Positions 51,352-60,915 are shown, counted from the stretch's first letter. The stretch: DNA of 64,000 nt from Bacillus mesophilus (GCF_011008845.1 NZ_JAAIWM010000001.1:310001-374000), one strand, 5' to 3'. Notes: generated from the sequence alone by a model not told the origin. Translations and numbers: made by a program.

Positions 51352-52137
51352 TCATGTATAAAAAGCATAGACTCCGGTGCTCAAACCTTCACCGCCTTGA
51401 GCTTCTCGGCTATTTTTTTCCTCCTTTTTGAACACAGGTTGTAATACTGGTACCACTGAAAATATTCCATATTGAGAAACAAATTCGAGCTCTTCACCAT
51501 AGCCATGTTTCTCAAGCATTTGTCCTACTCTCGTATCTGTTAATGTAGACACTGATTGATCTTTGAAGCTTCTATAGAACATGAGCGCAGCCCTTGCTGA
51601 GTCCGTTAAATCAAGAGGCTGAAGATTAGAAAGACAATCCAGGAAGTACCCAGCTCCAAAGAAATCCTCTAGACAAAACTGACCTGATGACCCTGAACAA
51701 ACGATCACAATCGTTTCAGTCTTTCTAGTCTCGATGACATTTTCAGCAACTGCTTTTCCATTTAATAATGAGCATGCAAATACTTTTTGGGCATTTTTAG
51801 ACTTTTGAATGGCTACCGTCCCATTTGTTGTGGATAAAACGACTGTCTTATCTTTAATTTTATCCTTTAAACCCAATGGATTCGGGTCAAGAAAGCCCTC
51901 AATTGTTTTCCCTTCATATTCACCAACCAGCACATATTCACCGTCTATTAATCCCTTGCTAACTCGCCTTGCAGCCTCTCCATCTAGCACTGGGATGACT
52001 TCCTTCGCACCAAATTGGAGGGCAGCGGTAATGGTAGAAGTAGCTAATAACACATCAAAGACTACCGCGATTTTCCCTGCACTCATTTCTTGCTCGTCAA
52101 TATCTTCTTTTTTCATAATTAAATGAGTTTTTATCAT
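51352..52137 (-). CDS. comB: 2-phosphosulfolactate phosphatase family protein
   Basis: A 261-residue ComB-like protein with VVFDVLLATSTITAALQFGA, VVLSTTNGT and VIVCSGSSGQFCLEDFFGAG. The family dephosphorylates 2-phosphosulfolactate, known from coenzyme M synthesis and from spore sulfolactate in Bacillus. Here there is no phosphosulfolactate synthase nearby. It sits between the kinase-like gene and an acyl-CoA dehydrogenase, so it could instead remove phosphate from a phosphorylated hydroxyacid intermediate. GAGG precedes the ATG. Confidence 0.78.
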   Translation of the reverse strand: MIKTHLIMKKEDIDEQEMSAGKIAVVFDVLLATSTITAALQFGAKEVIPVLDGEAARRVSKGLIDGEYVLVGEYEGKTIEGFLDPNPLGLKDKIKDKTVVLSTTNGTVAIQKSKNAQKVFACSLLNGKAVAENVIETRKTETIVIVCSGSSGQFCLEDFFGAGYFLDCLSNLQPLDLTDSARAALMFYRSFKDQSVSTLTDTRVGQMLEKHGYGEELEFVSQYGIFSVVPVLQPVFKKEEKNSREAQGGEGLSTGVYAFYT

Positions 52138-52162
52138 GAAGAAACCTCATTTCTTATCTCTA

Positions 52163-53236
52163 TTACCAACCTTTTCTTGTTGCTTGAGCGTAGGTAATTA
52201 AGCTTTTTACAAATACGTGTAAATCACGGAAACGTGGATCCTGTGTTTGACCTTGCTTATAACGATAGTAAATTTGCTGACAAATAACCGCTAGCTTGAA
52301 ATAGGCAAAAGTAGTATAGAAATGGATGTCAGAAAGATCTCGACCACTCTTCTTCGCATACTCTTCAACAAATTGCTGTCTAGTATAAAAGCCTTCGTTA
52401 ACAGTAACTGGCTCTTTTCCTGGCCCTTTACTCAAAAGTTCAGGATCATCCTTTTCAATCCAATAGCTCATAGCAGCCCCAACATCAGCCAACGGATCAC
52501 CTACTGTTGTCATTTCCCAATCGAACAAACCGACCATTTTAGTAGGATCCTCGAACGAAAACATTGCATTATTTAATTTATAATCGTAATGAATGATGGT
52601 AGGTTCCTGTGAGGTTGGAATATTGGTTGCTAACCAAGTCGTTAGCTCCTCAACACCAGGTACATCGTCAGTTCTCGCACGAACATAACGTCCAATCCAA
52701 CCATGAACCTGCCTTTCCATAAATCCGTCTGGTTGAGTGATCTCTACTAATTTGGTTTTCTTATAATCTATTGAATGCAGCTGTACTAGTGTATCGACCA
52801 TTGATTCTGACAAGCCTTTACAAAGCTCCTTTGTTACCTCTACTTCCTTCGGAAACGAAGTGTCATACACAAAGCCTCGTCTTCTTTCCATAATATAAAA
52901 TGGACTTCCAACAATAGCCGGATTTTCTGAAAATACATATGGCTTTGGTGCTAAAGGAAATACCGGATATAAATCCTTAAGAATACTATATTCTCGTCCC
53001 ATGTCATGTGCTTTTGGTGCAACAGGTCCATGAGGTGGGCGTCTTAACACGGCCTCCCAGTCTCCAACCTTCAATTCATAAGTTAAATTAGAATGCCCTG
53101 CACCAAATTGGTTAATCTCAAGAGGTTCATTAGCTAATTCGAAATGCTGATTTAGAAATTGTAATAATTCCTTTTGATCTAGTTGTTCCCCTTTTCTAAC
53201 AGGGATTGTATCGTAGTTACGGTTCGTTTGATTCAT
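52163..53236 (-). CDS. APH-family kinase of the ACAD10/ACAD11 N-terminal type
   Basis: A 357-residue phosphotransferase with the kinase fold: NLTYELKVGDWEAVLRRPP, HYDYKLNNAMF with the catalytic Asp, and LFDWEMTTVGDPLADVG. The set (RRPPHG, AHDMGREY, HPLADL-like DPLADVG) is that of the N-terminal domain of ACAD10/ACAD11 and LvaA rather than antibiotic kinases. Those enzymes phosphorylate 4-hydroxyacyl-CoA. AAGGTGAG precedes the ATG. The partner ACAD-type dehydrogenase is in the same cluster (59461-60672). Confidence 0.85.
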   Translation of the reverse strand: MNQTNRNYDTIPVRKGEQLDQKELLQFLNQHFELANEPLEINQFGAGHSNLTYELKVGDWEAVLRRPPHGPVAPKAHDMGREYSILKDLYPVFPLAPKPYVFSENPAIVGSPFYIMERRRGFVYDTSFPKEVEVTKELCKGLSESMVDTLVQLHSIDYKKTKLVEITQPDGFMERQVHGWIGRYVRARTDDVPGVEELTTWLATNIPTSQEPTIIHYDYKLNNAMFSFEDPTKMVGLFDWEMTTVGDPLADVGAAMSYWIEKDDPELLSKGPGKEPVTVNEGFYTRQQFVEEYAKKSGRDLSDIHFYTTFAYFKLAVICQQIYYRYKQGQTQDPRFRDLHVFVKSLITYAQATRKGW

Positions 53237-53264
53237 GATCTCACCTTCTTTTCGGAAATGTTTA

Positions 53265-53672
53265 TCATTTTACGAGCGAGCCAAAGACCTCTAATTGACT
53301 TCTGAGTGTTTCTGGAATTGCTGCACTCTTTTGCTCCTTAAAATCAAAATAAACGACAGTAGCTGTTCCTCTAGCTATGACATTTTCTGTCTTTGCATCG
53401 ACAATATCATGACTCAACGTAAAGCTCTTCGTCCCTATATGCGAAACAGTAGTCGTAACTTTAAGTTCTTGAGAAAAATAGGCCTGGTCCAGAAAATCGC
53501 ATTTTGTTGAGGCAAGAATAAAGTTCCACTCATTCATATCCATTGGATAACCTAGCTCCTGAAAAAACCGAACCCTTGCTTCCTCAAGGTAGATAAAGTA
53601 ACTTGCATTATTTACATGACCTAGAGCATCTGTTTCACCGAACCTAACCAGTACTTCAATCTCATATTTCAC
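53265..53672 (-). CDS. Acyl-CoA thioesterase, 4HBT family
   Basis: A 135-residue single hotdog domain: VRFGETDALGHVNNASYFIY carries the Asp of the 4-hydroxybenzoyl-CoA thioesterase type. It would hydrolyse an acyl-CoA. It starts with GTG 53672 after AGAGGTG. It lies between the kinase and an enoyl-CoA hydratase in the same operon. Confidence 0.85.
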   Translation of the reverse strand: MKYEIEVLVRFGETDALGHVNNASYFIYLEEARVRFFQELGYPMDMNEWNFILASTKCDFLDQAYFSQELKVTTTVSHIGTKSFTLSHDIVDAKTENVIARGTATVVYFDFKEQKSAAIPETLRSQLEVFGSLVK

Positions 53673-53684
53673 GTTGATTCACCT

Positions 53685-54464
53685 CTACTTATGTGTAAAA
53701 ACAGGCTTTCTTTTTTCAATAAAGGCAGTAACACCTTCGCGAATATCCTCTGTTCTAAACACTTCCGTGAAAAGGTCAGCCTCTCTTTCAATACCATCTT
53801 CTAAAGTAAGCTCCAACCCTTCGTCCACTGCCTTTTTAATTCGGGATAATGCCTGTAGGGAATGCCTACTAATTTGAGTAGCCATTTTCAGTCCATAGTT
53901 TAGCCCTTCACCAGTAGGAACTACCTCATTAATTAGTCCAATTCTTTCTGCCTTCTCTGCCGTAATTGGCTCACCTGTATACATTAATTGCTTTGCACGA
54001 GCTTCACCAATTAATCGTGGTAATCTTTGAGTTCCACCACCACCTGGGAAAAGGCCTAGTTTAATTTCTGGTAATCCAACTAAAGCATGTTCTTCAGCAA
54101 TGCGGATATCACAAGTTAGTGCTAGCTCGCAGCCCCCACCAAAGGTCATGCCATTTAATACAGCGATTGTTGGTTTATTGAATTGATCGATTTGATTTAA
54201 GATGCTATGTGAATTCATAACAGAATTTTTCATCTCAGGGTTTGTCATCAGCTGTGGGAACTCTTTAATGTCAGCCCCTGCCATAAATGCTTTTTCACCT
54301 GCTCCTGTCAGTAAAACTGTAACAACCTCTTCATCAACAGCAAGCTCTTTAAAGATATGACCAAGCTCTTCTGCAACTTTCTTACTCATAACATTCAAAG
54401 GAGGGTTATCAATTGTTACAATTGCCACACCTTGTTGTTTGTCTACTCTCACCAATTCTGCCAT
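53685..54464 (-). CDS. Enoyl-CoA hydratase
   Basis: A 259-residue crotonase with both catalytic Glu visible: GGGCELALTCDI and GLPEIKLGLFPGGGGTQRL. It hydrates 2-enoyl-CoA to 3-hydroxyacyl-CoA. The start overlaps the stop of the dehydrogenase upstream by one base (54464), so the two are coupled. Confidence 0.92.
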   Translation of the reverse strand: MAELVRVDKQQGVAIVTIDNPPLNVMSKKVAEELGHIFKELAVDEEVVTVLLTGAGEKAFMAGADIKEFPQLMTNPEMKNSVMNSHSILNQIDQFNKPTIAVLNGMTFGGGCELALTCDIRIAEEHALVGLPEIKLGLFPGGGGTQRLPRLIGEARAKQLMYTGEPITAEKAERIGLINEVVPTGEGLNYGLKMATQISRHSLQALSRIKKAVDEGLELTLEDGIEREADLFTEVFRTEDIREGVTAFIEKRKPVFTHK

Positions 54465-55342
54465 TAGCTTTTCACCTCGACTGGTTGATAATCATAAAAC
54501 CCTTTTCCTGTTTTTCTTCCAAGATGCCCTTGCTTAACTTTTTCTTCGATACATGCTGGTGGTTGGTCAGCCGGATCACCAGTTTCGGCGAAGCGTTGTT
54601 GCATGACATAATAACCCACGTCTATTCCAGACAAATCCATTAATTCAAATGGACCAATCGGGTGATTTAGAGCTTTGCGACAGATAATATCGATATCTTT
54701 ATAATCAGCAATACCTGATTCATATAATGAGACAGCTTCTCTTTGAAGCGCTCCTAAAATACGATTTGCTATGAATCCTGAGATCTCCTTTTTAAGTAAA
54801 ACTCCCGTGCGATTCATACGCTTACAAACCTCCATTGTCAACTGTGCAGTTTCCTCTGAGGTTTCTTCACTCATAACAACCTCTACACAATCCATAACAA
54901 GTGGTGGAAAGAAAAAATGCATATTACATACCTTATCAGGACGACTTGTAACGCTTGCAATAGCCGAGTTTACAATGGTAGAACTATTAGATGCCAAAAT
55001 AGCATGTGCTGGAGCTAACTCATCAAGTTTCCTAAATACCTCTTTTTTTACATCTAACTTTTCTACTACTGCTTCAATGACGAAGTCTGCTTTTTTCGCT
55101 TCTTCTTCTAGATTAGTAGAGAATTGAAGCTTAGCGAACGCAGCCTGCTTTTGGTCCTCGGTAATTCTACCTTTGGCTACCCATTTAGTCATTAATCCTT
55201 CTAGTATTCCTTGTGCCTTTTGGAGAGCTGCTTCATTAACATCCTGAATAGTAGTTGTATAACCACCTAAAGCGGAAAGCATCCCAATTTGATGCCCCAT
55301 TTGACCTGCTCCTACTACTAAAATTCTTTCAATCTGACTCAT
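54464..55342 (-). CDS. 3-hydroxyacyl-CoA dehydrogenase
   Basis: A 292-residue enzyme like 3-hydroxybutyryl-CoA dehydrogenase. NAD motif VVGAGQMGHQIGMLSALGGY, FFFPPLVMDCVEVV with the catalytic His nearby, and NRILGALQREAVSLYESG are seen. It oxidises 3-hydroxyacyl-CoA. AGGAGG precedes the ATG, and a TetR-type operator is just upstream. Coupled with the hydratase. Confidence 0.92.
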   Translation of the reverse strand: MSQIERILVVGAGQMGHQIGMLSALGGYTTTIQDVNEAALQKAQGILEGLMTKWVAKGRITEDQKQAAFAKLQFSTNLEEEAKKADFVIEAVVEKLDVKKEVFRKLDELAPAHAILASNSSTIVNSAIASVTSRPDKVCNMHFFFPPLVMDCVEVVMSEETSEETAQLTMEVCKRMNRTGVLLKKEISGFIANRILGALQREAVSLYESGIADYKDIDIICRKALNHPIGPFELMDLSGIDVGYYVMQQRFAETGDPADQPPACIEEKVKQGHLGRKTGKGFYDYQPVEVKS

Positions 55343-55356
55343 ATATAATTCCTCCT

Positions 55357-55372
55357 AACTAACCAGTTGGTA
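55357..55372. promoter_or_regulatory. TetR-type operator upstream of the hydroxyacyl-CoA dehydrogenase
   Basis: AACTAACCAGTTGGTA, a near-palindrome. The same sequence with one or two changes lies upstream of the ACAD11-like gene (60694-60709). It likely binds the TetR regulator encoded at 55467-56030. Confidence 0.6.
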
Positions 55373-55466
55373 TGTTAATAGTTAAAAACTCCCAGCCTCA
55401 ATGTACATTGAAGTAGAAGCCTCACTATGTATATCTAAATTTTAAAAGGTAGTATTCCTACCTCAT

Positions 55467-56030
55467 CTATTCTTGAATACCATTCAAAATCATATCAACA
55501 AATATCTTTGTCACTTCTTCATCAGAGGTTTTACCATTTGGATTAAACCATTGATAACTCCAATTTGTGATCCCTAGTATTCCAAATGCAACAATCTCTG
55601 AATGGAGATCCCTTTTAAACTCATTCTTTTCCTTACCTTCATCTAGTAAGCCTTGAAGGTTTAAACGGAATTGATCACGCTTTGGTAAAATTTCTGAAAG
55701 ATGTTCTTCACTTAAATTTCTCATCTCACGAAAATACACTCTTGCACTCGGTCCGTTAATCGCTATATGCGAAATGAGCATATAGGCAATATCATAAAGT
55801 TTGTCTTTACAAGATTTTGTAACATCTTCTAATATTCTTTCTTGGCGGAAATTCAAATCATCTATATAGCTTATATGGATATCCATTAATAATTCTTCTT
55901 TGCTAGAAAAATAATAATAAAAGGTACCTTTTGTAACCCCTAGACTGTCCACAATGTCTTGAATAGATGTTTCCGTGAAGCCCTTTTTCTCAAATAATCG
56001 GATACTATGCTCAGTAATTCTATCTTTCAC
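55467..56030 (-). CDS. TetR family regulator
   Basis: A 187-residue regulator with an N-terminal helix-turn-helix (IQDIVDSLGVTKGTFYYYFSSKEELL). The C-terminal ligand domain is like acyl-CoA-responsive FadR-type TetR proteins. It starts with GTG 56030 after GAGG. It is in the middle of the cluster, flanked by two operons with matching operators. Its ligand is probably an acyl-CoA made by the cluster. Confidence 0.85.
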   Translation of the reverse strand: MKDRITEHSIRLFEKKGFTETSIQDIVDSLGVTKGTFYYYFSSKEELLMDIHISYIDDLNFRQERILEDVTKSCKDKLYDIAYMLISHIAINGPSARVYFREMRNLSEEHLSEILPKRDQFRLNLQGLLDEGKEKNEFKRDLHSEIVAFGILGITNWSYQWFNPNGKTSDEEVTKIFVDMILNGIQE

Positions 56031-56177
56031 CTTAATGTCCTCTCAGTCTTCAAGTAGTTTTTTGGCGATTATATCACAATCTTCATTTGTTTGCTTTAAC
56101 CGCTTGTCTACTCGATCACCTATAGCTTTTATAAAATGAAGAAAAGGGTCCAAGTCCCCTTTCTTCATCTTGATGCA

Positions 56178-57797
56178 TTAATTCGTTTGTTTGGGTGAAG
56201 TTTCTTCCTTGATTACTCGACGTAATATTTTTCCTACGGCTGTTTTTGGAAGCTCTGCTCTAAATTCTACTAATCTCGGAACCTTATAAGCAGACATATT
56301 ATCTCGACAGTATTGGATAATCTCCTCTTCTGACGCTTCTTTACCAGCTTTTAAAACCAGAACTGCTTTAACATTTTCACCACGATATTCATCTGGCACA
56401 CCTACAACTACAGCCTCTTGCACAGCCGGGTGCTCATATAACACTTCTTCAACATCACGAGGATAGATGTTGAATCCACCTGCAATAATCATATCCTTTT
56501 TACGGTCAACGATTGAAACGTATCCTTCGTCATCCATTCTTGCGATGTCTCCTGTAAATAGCCAACCATCACGTAGAGTGTTAGCAGTTTCCTCTGGCAT
56601 ATTCCAATAGCCTTTCATTATTTGTGGACCACGGATAATAAGCTCACCTAATTCTCCAGGAGGTACTTCTGTTATACCATCGCCAAGATCAACTACCTTA
56701 TATTCAGTTGAAGGATAACCGATTCCCACTGTTCCTGGCTTTCTTTCTGCGAAAATAGGATTACAATGAGTAACAGGTGACGCCTCAGATAGACCATATC
56801 CTTCTAGGATCCTTGCACCCGTTTTTCTCTCAAACTCACGTAGCAGCTCAACAGGCATTGGAGCACTTCCACTGTTACAAATACGAATACTGTCAATGCC
56901 GTATTTTTCAGCTTCAGGATGATTCGTAATGGCTACATACATCGTTGGCACACCTGGGAATACAGTTGGTTTTTCCACTTTAATTGTGTTTAACACCTCT
57001 TCTAGATCAAAACGAGGTAAGAGAATACTGCTAGATCCGGTAAATATAGCGAAGTTCATGCAAGCTGTCATTCCAAAGACATGGAATAACGGAATCACCG
57101 TTAAGTATCTTTCTTGACCCGGATTTAAATCATCTTGGTAAAACTCAATACACTGAACAACGTTAGCTACTAGGTTTCGATGTGTGAGCATTGCACCTTT
57201 AGAGCGGCCAGTCGTTCCTCCAGTATACTGAAGGACCGCAACATCCTCAGCTGCATCAATTTCCACATAACTAACCTTGCCGTTGCCTGATTTTAAATAT
57301 TCATCAAATACTATGTCAGGAGCAAAGGAATGCTCAGTTGGCTGTAAGCTTACTACTACAACGTTCTTTACTTTTGTTTCTGATTGAATCGCTTTTAGAC
57401 GAGGGTACAGGGCATCAAAAATGACAATTGTCTCTGCACCAGAGTCATTTAAAATATACTGTAGCTCTCTTTCTACTAACATTGGGTTTAACTGAGTTAC
57501 TATTCCTCCAACTGTAAGAGCTCCATAATAGGAAATTACATATTGAGGACAATTTGGAAGCATGATTGCAACACGATCTCCCTTTTCAACGCCACTTTGC
57601 TGTAATGCAGAAGCAAATGCCCCAACTAAAGTGGATAGTTCACGGTATGAGATTTTCTTATGATAAAACGTTAAGGCATTGTTATCAGGGTACTGTTGTG
57701 TGGTTTCTTGAAGAACTTGAGGTAAAGTTTTATTAGGAATTTCAACTTCAGTGGCAATATGTGCTGGATAACTGTTTAACCATGTCTTATTACTCAT
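56178..57797 (-). CDS. Long-chain acyl-CoA synthetase (AMP-forming)
   Basis: A 539-residue ANL enzyme. AMP motif YTGGTTGRSKGAML, LEGYGLSEASPVTH, WLFTGDIARMDDEGYV and the catalytic Lys in LPKTAVGKILRR. It activates a fatty acid to acyl-CoA. AGGAGGAG precedes the ATG. It is 71 bases after an SDR gene in the same operon; the TetR gene follows after 147 bases. Confidence 0.9.
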   Translation of the reverse strand: MSNKTWLNSYPAHIATEVEIPNKTLPQVLQETTQQYPDNNALTFYHKKISYRELSTLVGAFASALQQSGVEKGDRVAIMLPNCPQYVISYYGALTVGGIVTQLNPMLVERELQYILNDSGAETIVIFDALYPRLKAIQSETKVKNVVVVSLQPTEHSFAPDIVFDEYLKSGNGKVSYVEIDAAEDVAVLQYTGGTTGRSKGAMLTHRNLVANVVQCIEFYQDDLNPGQERYLTVIPLFHVFGMTACMNFAIFTGSSSILLPRFDLEEVLNTIKVEKPTVFPGVPTMYVAITNHPEAEKYGIDSIRICNSGSAPMPVELLREFERKTGARILEGYGLSEASPVTHCNPIFAERKPGTVGIGYPSTEYKVVDLGDGITEVPPGELGELIIRGPQIMKGYWNMPEETANTLRDGWLFTGDIARMDDEGYVSIVDRKKDMIIAGGFNIYPRDVEEVLYEHPAVQEAVVVGVPDEYRGENVKAVLVLKAGKEASEEEIIQYCRDNMSAYKVPRLVEFRAELPKTAVGKILRRVIKEETSPKQTN

Positions 57798-57868
57798 TTA
57801 TAATCTCCTCCTAATGTTGGTTCAATCAATCATTAATAATTTAACTACTATCTTATACAATTTTGGCT

Positions 57869-58621
57869 TTAAAACGTTAAAGCACCCCCATCTACCAAAA
57901 TACTTGTGCCAGTTATATAAGATGCTTCATCAGATGCGAGAAACAGAACAGCATTTGCAACCTCATTTGGAGATCCAACTCTACCTAATGCATTAGACTT
58001 TGTAACAGCATTCCATACTCGTTCATCTTCTCTCCAATTATCAACTATAGCGGTATCAATCACACCTGGAGCAACTGCATTCACCCGGATACCCTTGGTG
58101 CCGTATTCTACTGCAGCGTTTTGGGTAAGTAAGATTACTCCACCTTTAGATGCATTATAAGGTGCTAAATATTTTTTGCCTTTAAATCCTAATAGACTAG
58201 AAGTGTTAATGATCGAGCCTCCACCTCGCTTTATCATTTCAGGGATAACAAATTTCATCCCTAGAAAAACTCCCTTTAGGTTTATATCAACGACCCGGTC
58301 CCATTCTTCAACCGAGAGGTCCGCCAGTCTCACATTTTCATTTCCAACCCCTGCATTATTAAAGAGAATATCGATTCCCCCAAATGCTGTTACAGCCTCA
58401 TTCATAAGCTGCTTCATATCTTCTTCTTTTGATACATCCGTTTTTACAAATATTGCTTCAGCCCCTAGATTTTTGACATCCTCTAAGGTTTCTGCACCCT
58501 TCTTTTCGTTTATATCAGAAAGCACGATGTGTGAACCCTCTCTTGCAAAGGTAAGAGCTGTAGCACGACCAATACCTGATGCTCCACCTGTTACAATCGA
58601 GACCTTACCTTTAAGTCTCAT
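57869..58621 (-). CDS. SDR family oxidoreductase
   Basis: A 250-residue classical SDR: VTGGASGIGRATA, NNAGVGNENVRLADLSVEEW, catalytic Tyr in YNASKGG, and SILVDGGALTF at the end. A glucose-dehydrogenase or ketoacyl reductase fold; substrate not known. GGGGTGAATAC precedes the ATG. 44 bases after the other SDR. Confidence 0.85.
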   Translation of the reverse strand: MRLKGKVSIVTGGASGIGRATALTFAREGSHIVLSDINEKKGAETLEDVKNLGAEAIFVKTDVSKEEDMKQLMNEAVTAFGGIDILFNNAGVGNENVRLADLSVEEWDRVVDINLKGVFLGMKFVIPEMIKRGGGSIINTSSLLGFKGKKYLAPYNASKGGVILLTQNAAVEYGTKGIRVNAVAPGVIDTAIVDNWREDERVWNAVTKSNALGRVGSPNEVANAVLFLASDEASYITGTSILVDGGALTF

Positions 58622-58665
58622 GTATTCACCCCTAACCTAAGGATTTAAAAGATATTTGTCGCTAT

Positions 58666-59439
58666 CTACATAGCGTGGGAGCCACCATCTACAACAATGA
58701 CATCACCAGTTACAAAGTTTGAAGCATTAGAGGCTAGGAACAGTGCCACTCCTTTTAGGTCCTGATCGTTTCCTACTCTTCCAAGTGGAGTTGTTTCAAG
58801 AATTCTTTCCTTCCCACGTTCAATTAGTACTTGAGACATCTTAGTTGGGAAAAAGCCTGGCGCGATGGCATTTACATTGATATTATATTGACCCCACTTT
58901 ACCGCTAAGTCCTTTGTAAATGTTATCACTGCACCTTTACTAGTGTTATAGCCAATCGTATCCATGTACTTTGGATTTGTTCCACCAAGGCCAGCCACTG
59001 ATGCAATATTGATGATTTTCCCAGACTTTTGTTCAATCATTGTTCTACCAACTGCTTGTGATACTAAAAATGTACCGTTAATATTTACATTCAACACCTT
59101 TTGCCATGCTTCTAATGGCATAGTTGCTGCAGGAGCTCCCCATGTAGCCCCACTGTTGTTAACAAGAATGTCGATTTGACCAAATTCTTTCAGTGTTTCT
59201 TCCACTAAGTTGCTTACATCATCAGGGTTAGTAATATCACATTTTAGTGCTAATGATCTTACTCCTAGCTCCTTTAGTTTTTCACTTACCTCCTGACATG
59301 CTTCTACTTTTCTAGAGCAAACAACAACGTTTGCTCCAGCTTCAGCAAATCCAATAGCAATCTGTTCGCCCAGCCCTCGGCCTCCACCAGTTACAATGGC
59401 AGTTTTTCCAGTTAAATCAAATAGTTGTTTAACATGCAT
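58666..59439 (-). CDS. SDR family oxidoreductase
   Basis: A 257-residue classical SDR: VTGGGRGLGEQIAIG, NNSGATWGAPAATMPLEAWQ, catalytic Tyr in YNTSKGA, and VIVVDGGSHAM. It resembles gluconate-type and hydroxyacid dehydrogenases. It follows the ACAD11-like gene by 21 bases. In a 4-hydroxy acid pathway it could oxidise the 3-hydroxyacyl product or the hydroxyacid itself. Confidence 0.85.
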   Translation of the reverse strand: MHVKQLFDLTGKTAIVTGGGRGLGEQIAIGFAEAGANVVVCSRKVEACQEVSEKLKELGVRSLALKCDITNPDDVSNLVEETLKEFGQIDILVNNSGATWGAPAATMPLEAWQKVLNVNINGTFLVSQAVGRTMIEQKSGKIINIASVAGLGGTNPKYMDTIGYNTSKGAVITFTKDLAVKWGQYNINVNAIAPGFFPTKMSQVLIERGKERILETTPLGRVGNDQDLKGVALFLASNASNFVTGDVIVVDGGSHAM

Positions 59440-59460
59440 AACCTCTTCCCCTTTCTGCTA

Positions 59461-60672
59461 CTAATCTCTGTATTTCTTTAACTCTAATCTAGCTAACTGT
59501 GCTCTATGTACTTCATCAGGTCCATCAGCGAGTCGAAGTGTTCTAGAGTTCGCCCACTGTGCGGCTAATGGGAAATCTTCACTAACTCCTGCAGCACCAA
59601 ATGCTTGAATAGCACGGTCGATTACATTTAAAGCCATAGAAGGAGCAACCACCTTAATCATTGCGATTTCAGCTTTGGCTTCCTTGTTCCCGACAGTATC
59701 CATCATATAAGCAGCCTTAAGGGTTAATAACCTTGCTTGCTCAATCTCAATTCTTGAATTAGCAATCCACTCTTGAACAACACCCTGATCTGCAACTCGT
59801 TTCCCAAAAGCAACCCTCTCTTGAACACGCTTACATAATAGCTCAAGAGCTCTTTCAGCAGCACCGATTAATCTCATACAATGATGTATTCTTCCAGGAC
59901 CTAGTCGTCCTTGTGCAATAGCAAATCCTTTTCCCTCGCCCCAAATCATATTAGAAGCTGGTACTCTTACATTATCAAACTCAATCTCAGCATGACCGTG
60001 TGGTGCATGATCATAACCAAATACTGGTAAAATACGCTTTATTGTTACGCCTGGCGTATCTAGTGGAACTAGAATCATAGATTGCTGTTCATATTTTGGT
60101 GCATTCTCATCATTTTTCCCCATTACAATCGCTATCTTACAGCGGGGATCACCAGCTCCAGATGACCACCACTTCGTTCCATTAACGATATACTCATCAC
60201 CGTCTCTAATAATACTGGTGCGTATATTAGTAGCGTCAGATGAGGCAACATCAGGCTCTGTCATTGAAAAACAAGAACGAATCTTACCTTCTAATAGTGG
60301 TTTTAACCATTCTTCTTTTTGAGCTTCGCTGCCATAACGTACAAGTACTTCCATATTTCCAGTATCAGGTGCGTTACAGTTAAAGACTTCAGGACCAATT
60401 GGAGATCTTCCCATAATTTCACAAAGAGGAGCATATTCGATGTTAGTTAGACCAGCTCCATATTCACTTTCTGGAAGAAATAGATTCCATAATCCTTCCT
60501 TACGTGCCTTTTCCTTAAGTTCTTCCATAATGGCAGGAACCGCTGACCATCTTGATTCATGTGCATGAACTTGTTCTTCATATACACTTTCATTTGGATA
60601 CACATTTTCTTCCATAAAGCTTGTTAGCTTTTTCTGAAGCTCTTTAACCTTATCCGAGTACTCAAAATACAT
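59461..60672 (-). CDS. ACAD10/ACAD11-type acyl-CoA dehydrogenase
   Basis: A 403-residue ACAD like the C-terminal half of ACAD10 and ACAD11. The family signature [40 protein letters not shown] and [15 protein letters not shown] are clear. The usual catalytic Glu segment is replaced by ADGPDEVH, as in this subgroup. These enzymes act on 4-phosphoacyl-CoA made by the partner kinase. The ATG at 60672 after GAGGAGGG is preferred; the frame extends upstream. First gene of the operon, with the TetR operator before it. Confidence 0.87.
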   Translation of the reverse strand: MYFEYSDKVKELQKKLTSFMEENVYPNESVYEEQVHAHESRWSAVPAIMEELKEKARKEGLWNLFLPESEYGAGLTNIEYAPLCEIMGRSPIGPEVFNCNAPDTGNMEVLVRYGSEAQKEEWLKPLLEGKIRSCFSMTEPDVASSDATNIRTSIIRDGDEYIVNGTKWWSSGAGDPRCKIAIVMGKNDENAPKYEQQSMILVPLDTPGVTIKRILPVFGYDHAPHGHAEIEFDNVRVPASNMIWGEGKGFAIAQGRLGPGRIHHCMRLIGAAERALELLCKRVQERVAFGKRVADQGVVQEWIANSRIEIEQARLLTLKAAYMMDTVGNKEAKAEIAMIKVVAPSMALNVIDRAIQAFGAAGVSEDFPLAAQWANSRTLRLADGPDEVHRAQLARLELKKYRD

Positions 60673-60693
60673 TTGTTTTCCCTCCTCTATACT

Positions 60694-60709
60694 TACTAAC
60701 CGGTTGGTA
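60694..60709. promoter_or_regulatory. TetR-type operator upstream of the ACAD11-like operon
   Basis: TACTAACCGGTTGGTA, a 16-bp palindrome with one mismatched pair around AACCGGTT. It lies 22 bases before the start. A related sequence is at 55357-55372. Confidence 0.65.
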
Positions 60710-60881
60710 TGTATTCCATATCTCAAATATACTACTTTTATCAGAAAATTCAAGTAACAAATTAAAAAAAGGAAATATTTAGCTATATAAGAATTTCTAC
60801 CAATACTCTATTATACGAATAACGCTGAAAACTATGATTCTATTTAATAGATTTTTAAATACTTGTACAATTCTTTCACTC

Positions 60882-60903
60882 TCACTCTAAGAATTTAGAG
60901 TGA
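60882..60903. other. Hairpin after the methyltransferase gene
   Basis: Stem TCACTCTAA/TTAGAGTGA (60882-60890 with 60895-60903). No T-run follows on the minus strand, so it is not a clear terminator. Confidence 0.4.
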
Positions 60904-60915
60904 AGGTTTTAAAAT

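Noticed and set aside
60882-60903. Terminator of the methyltransferase gene
   Set aside because: A 9-bp stem is present but no T-run follows in the direction of transcription.
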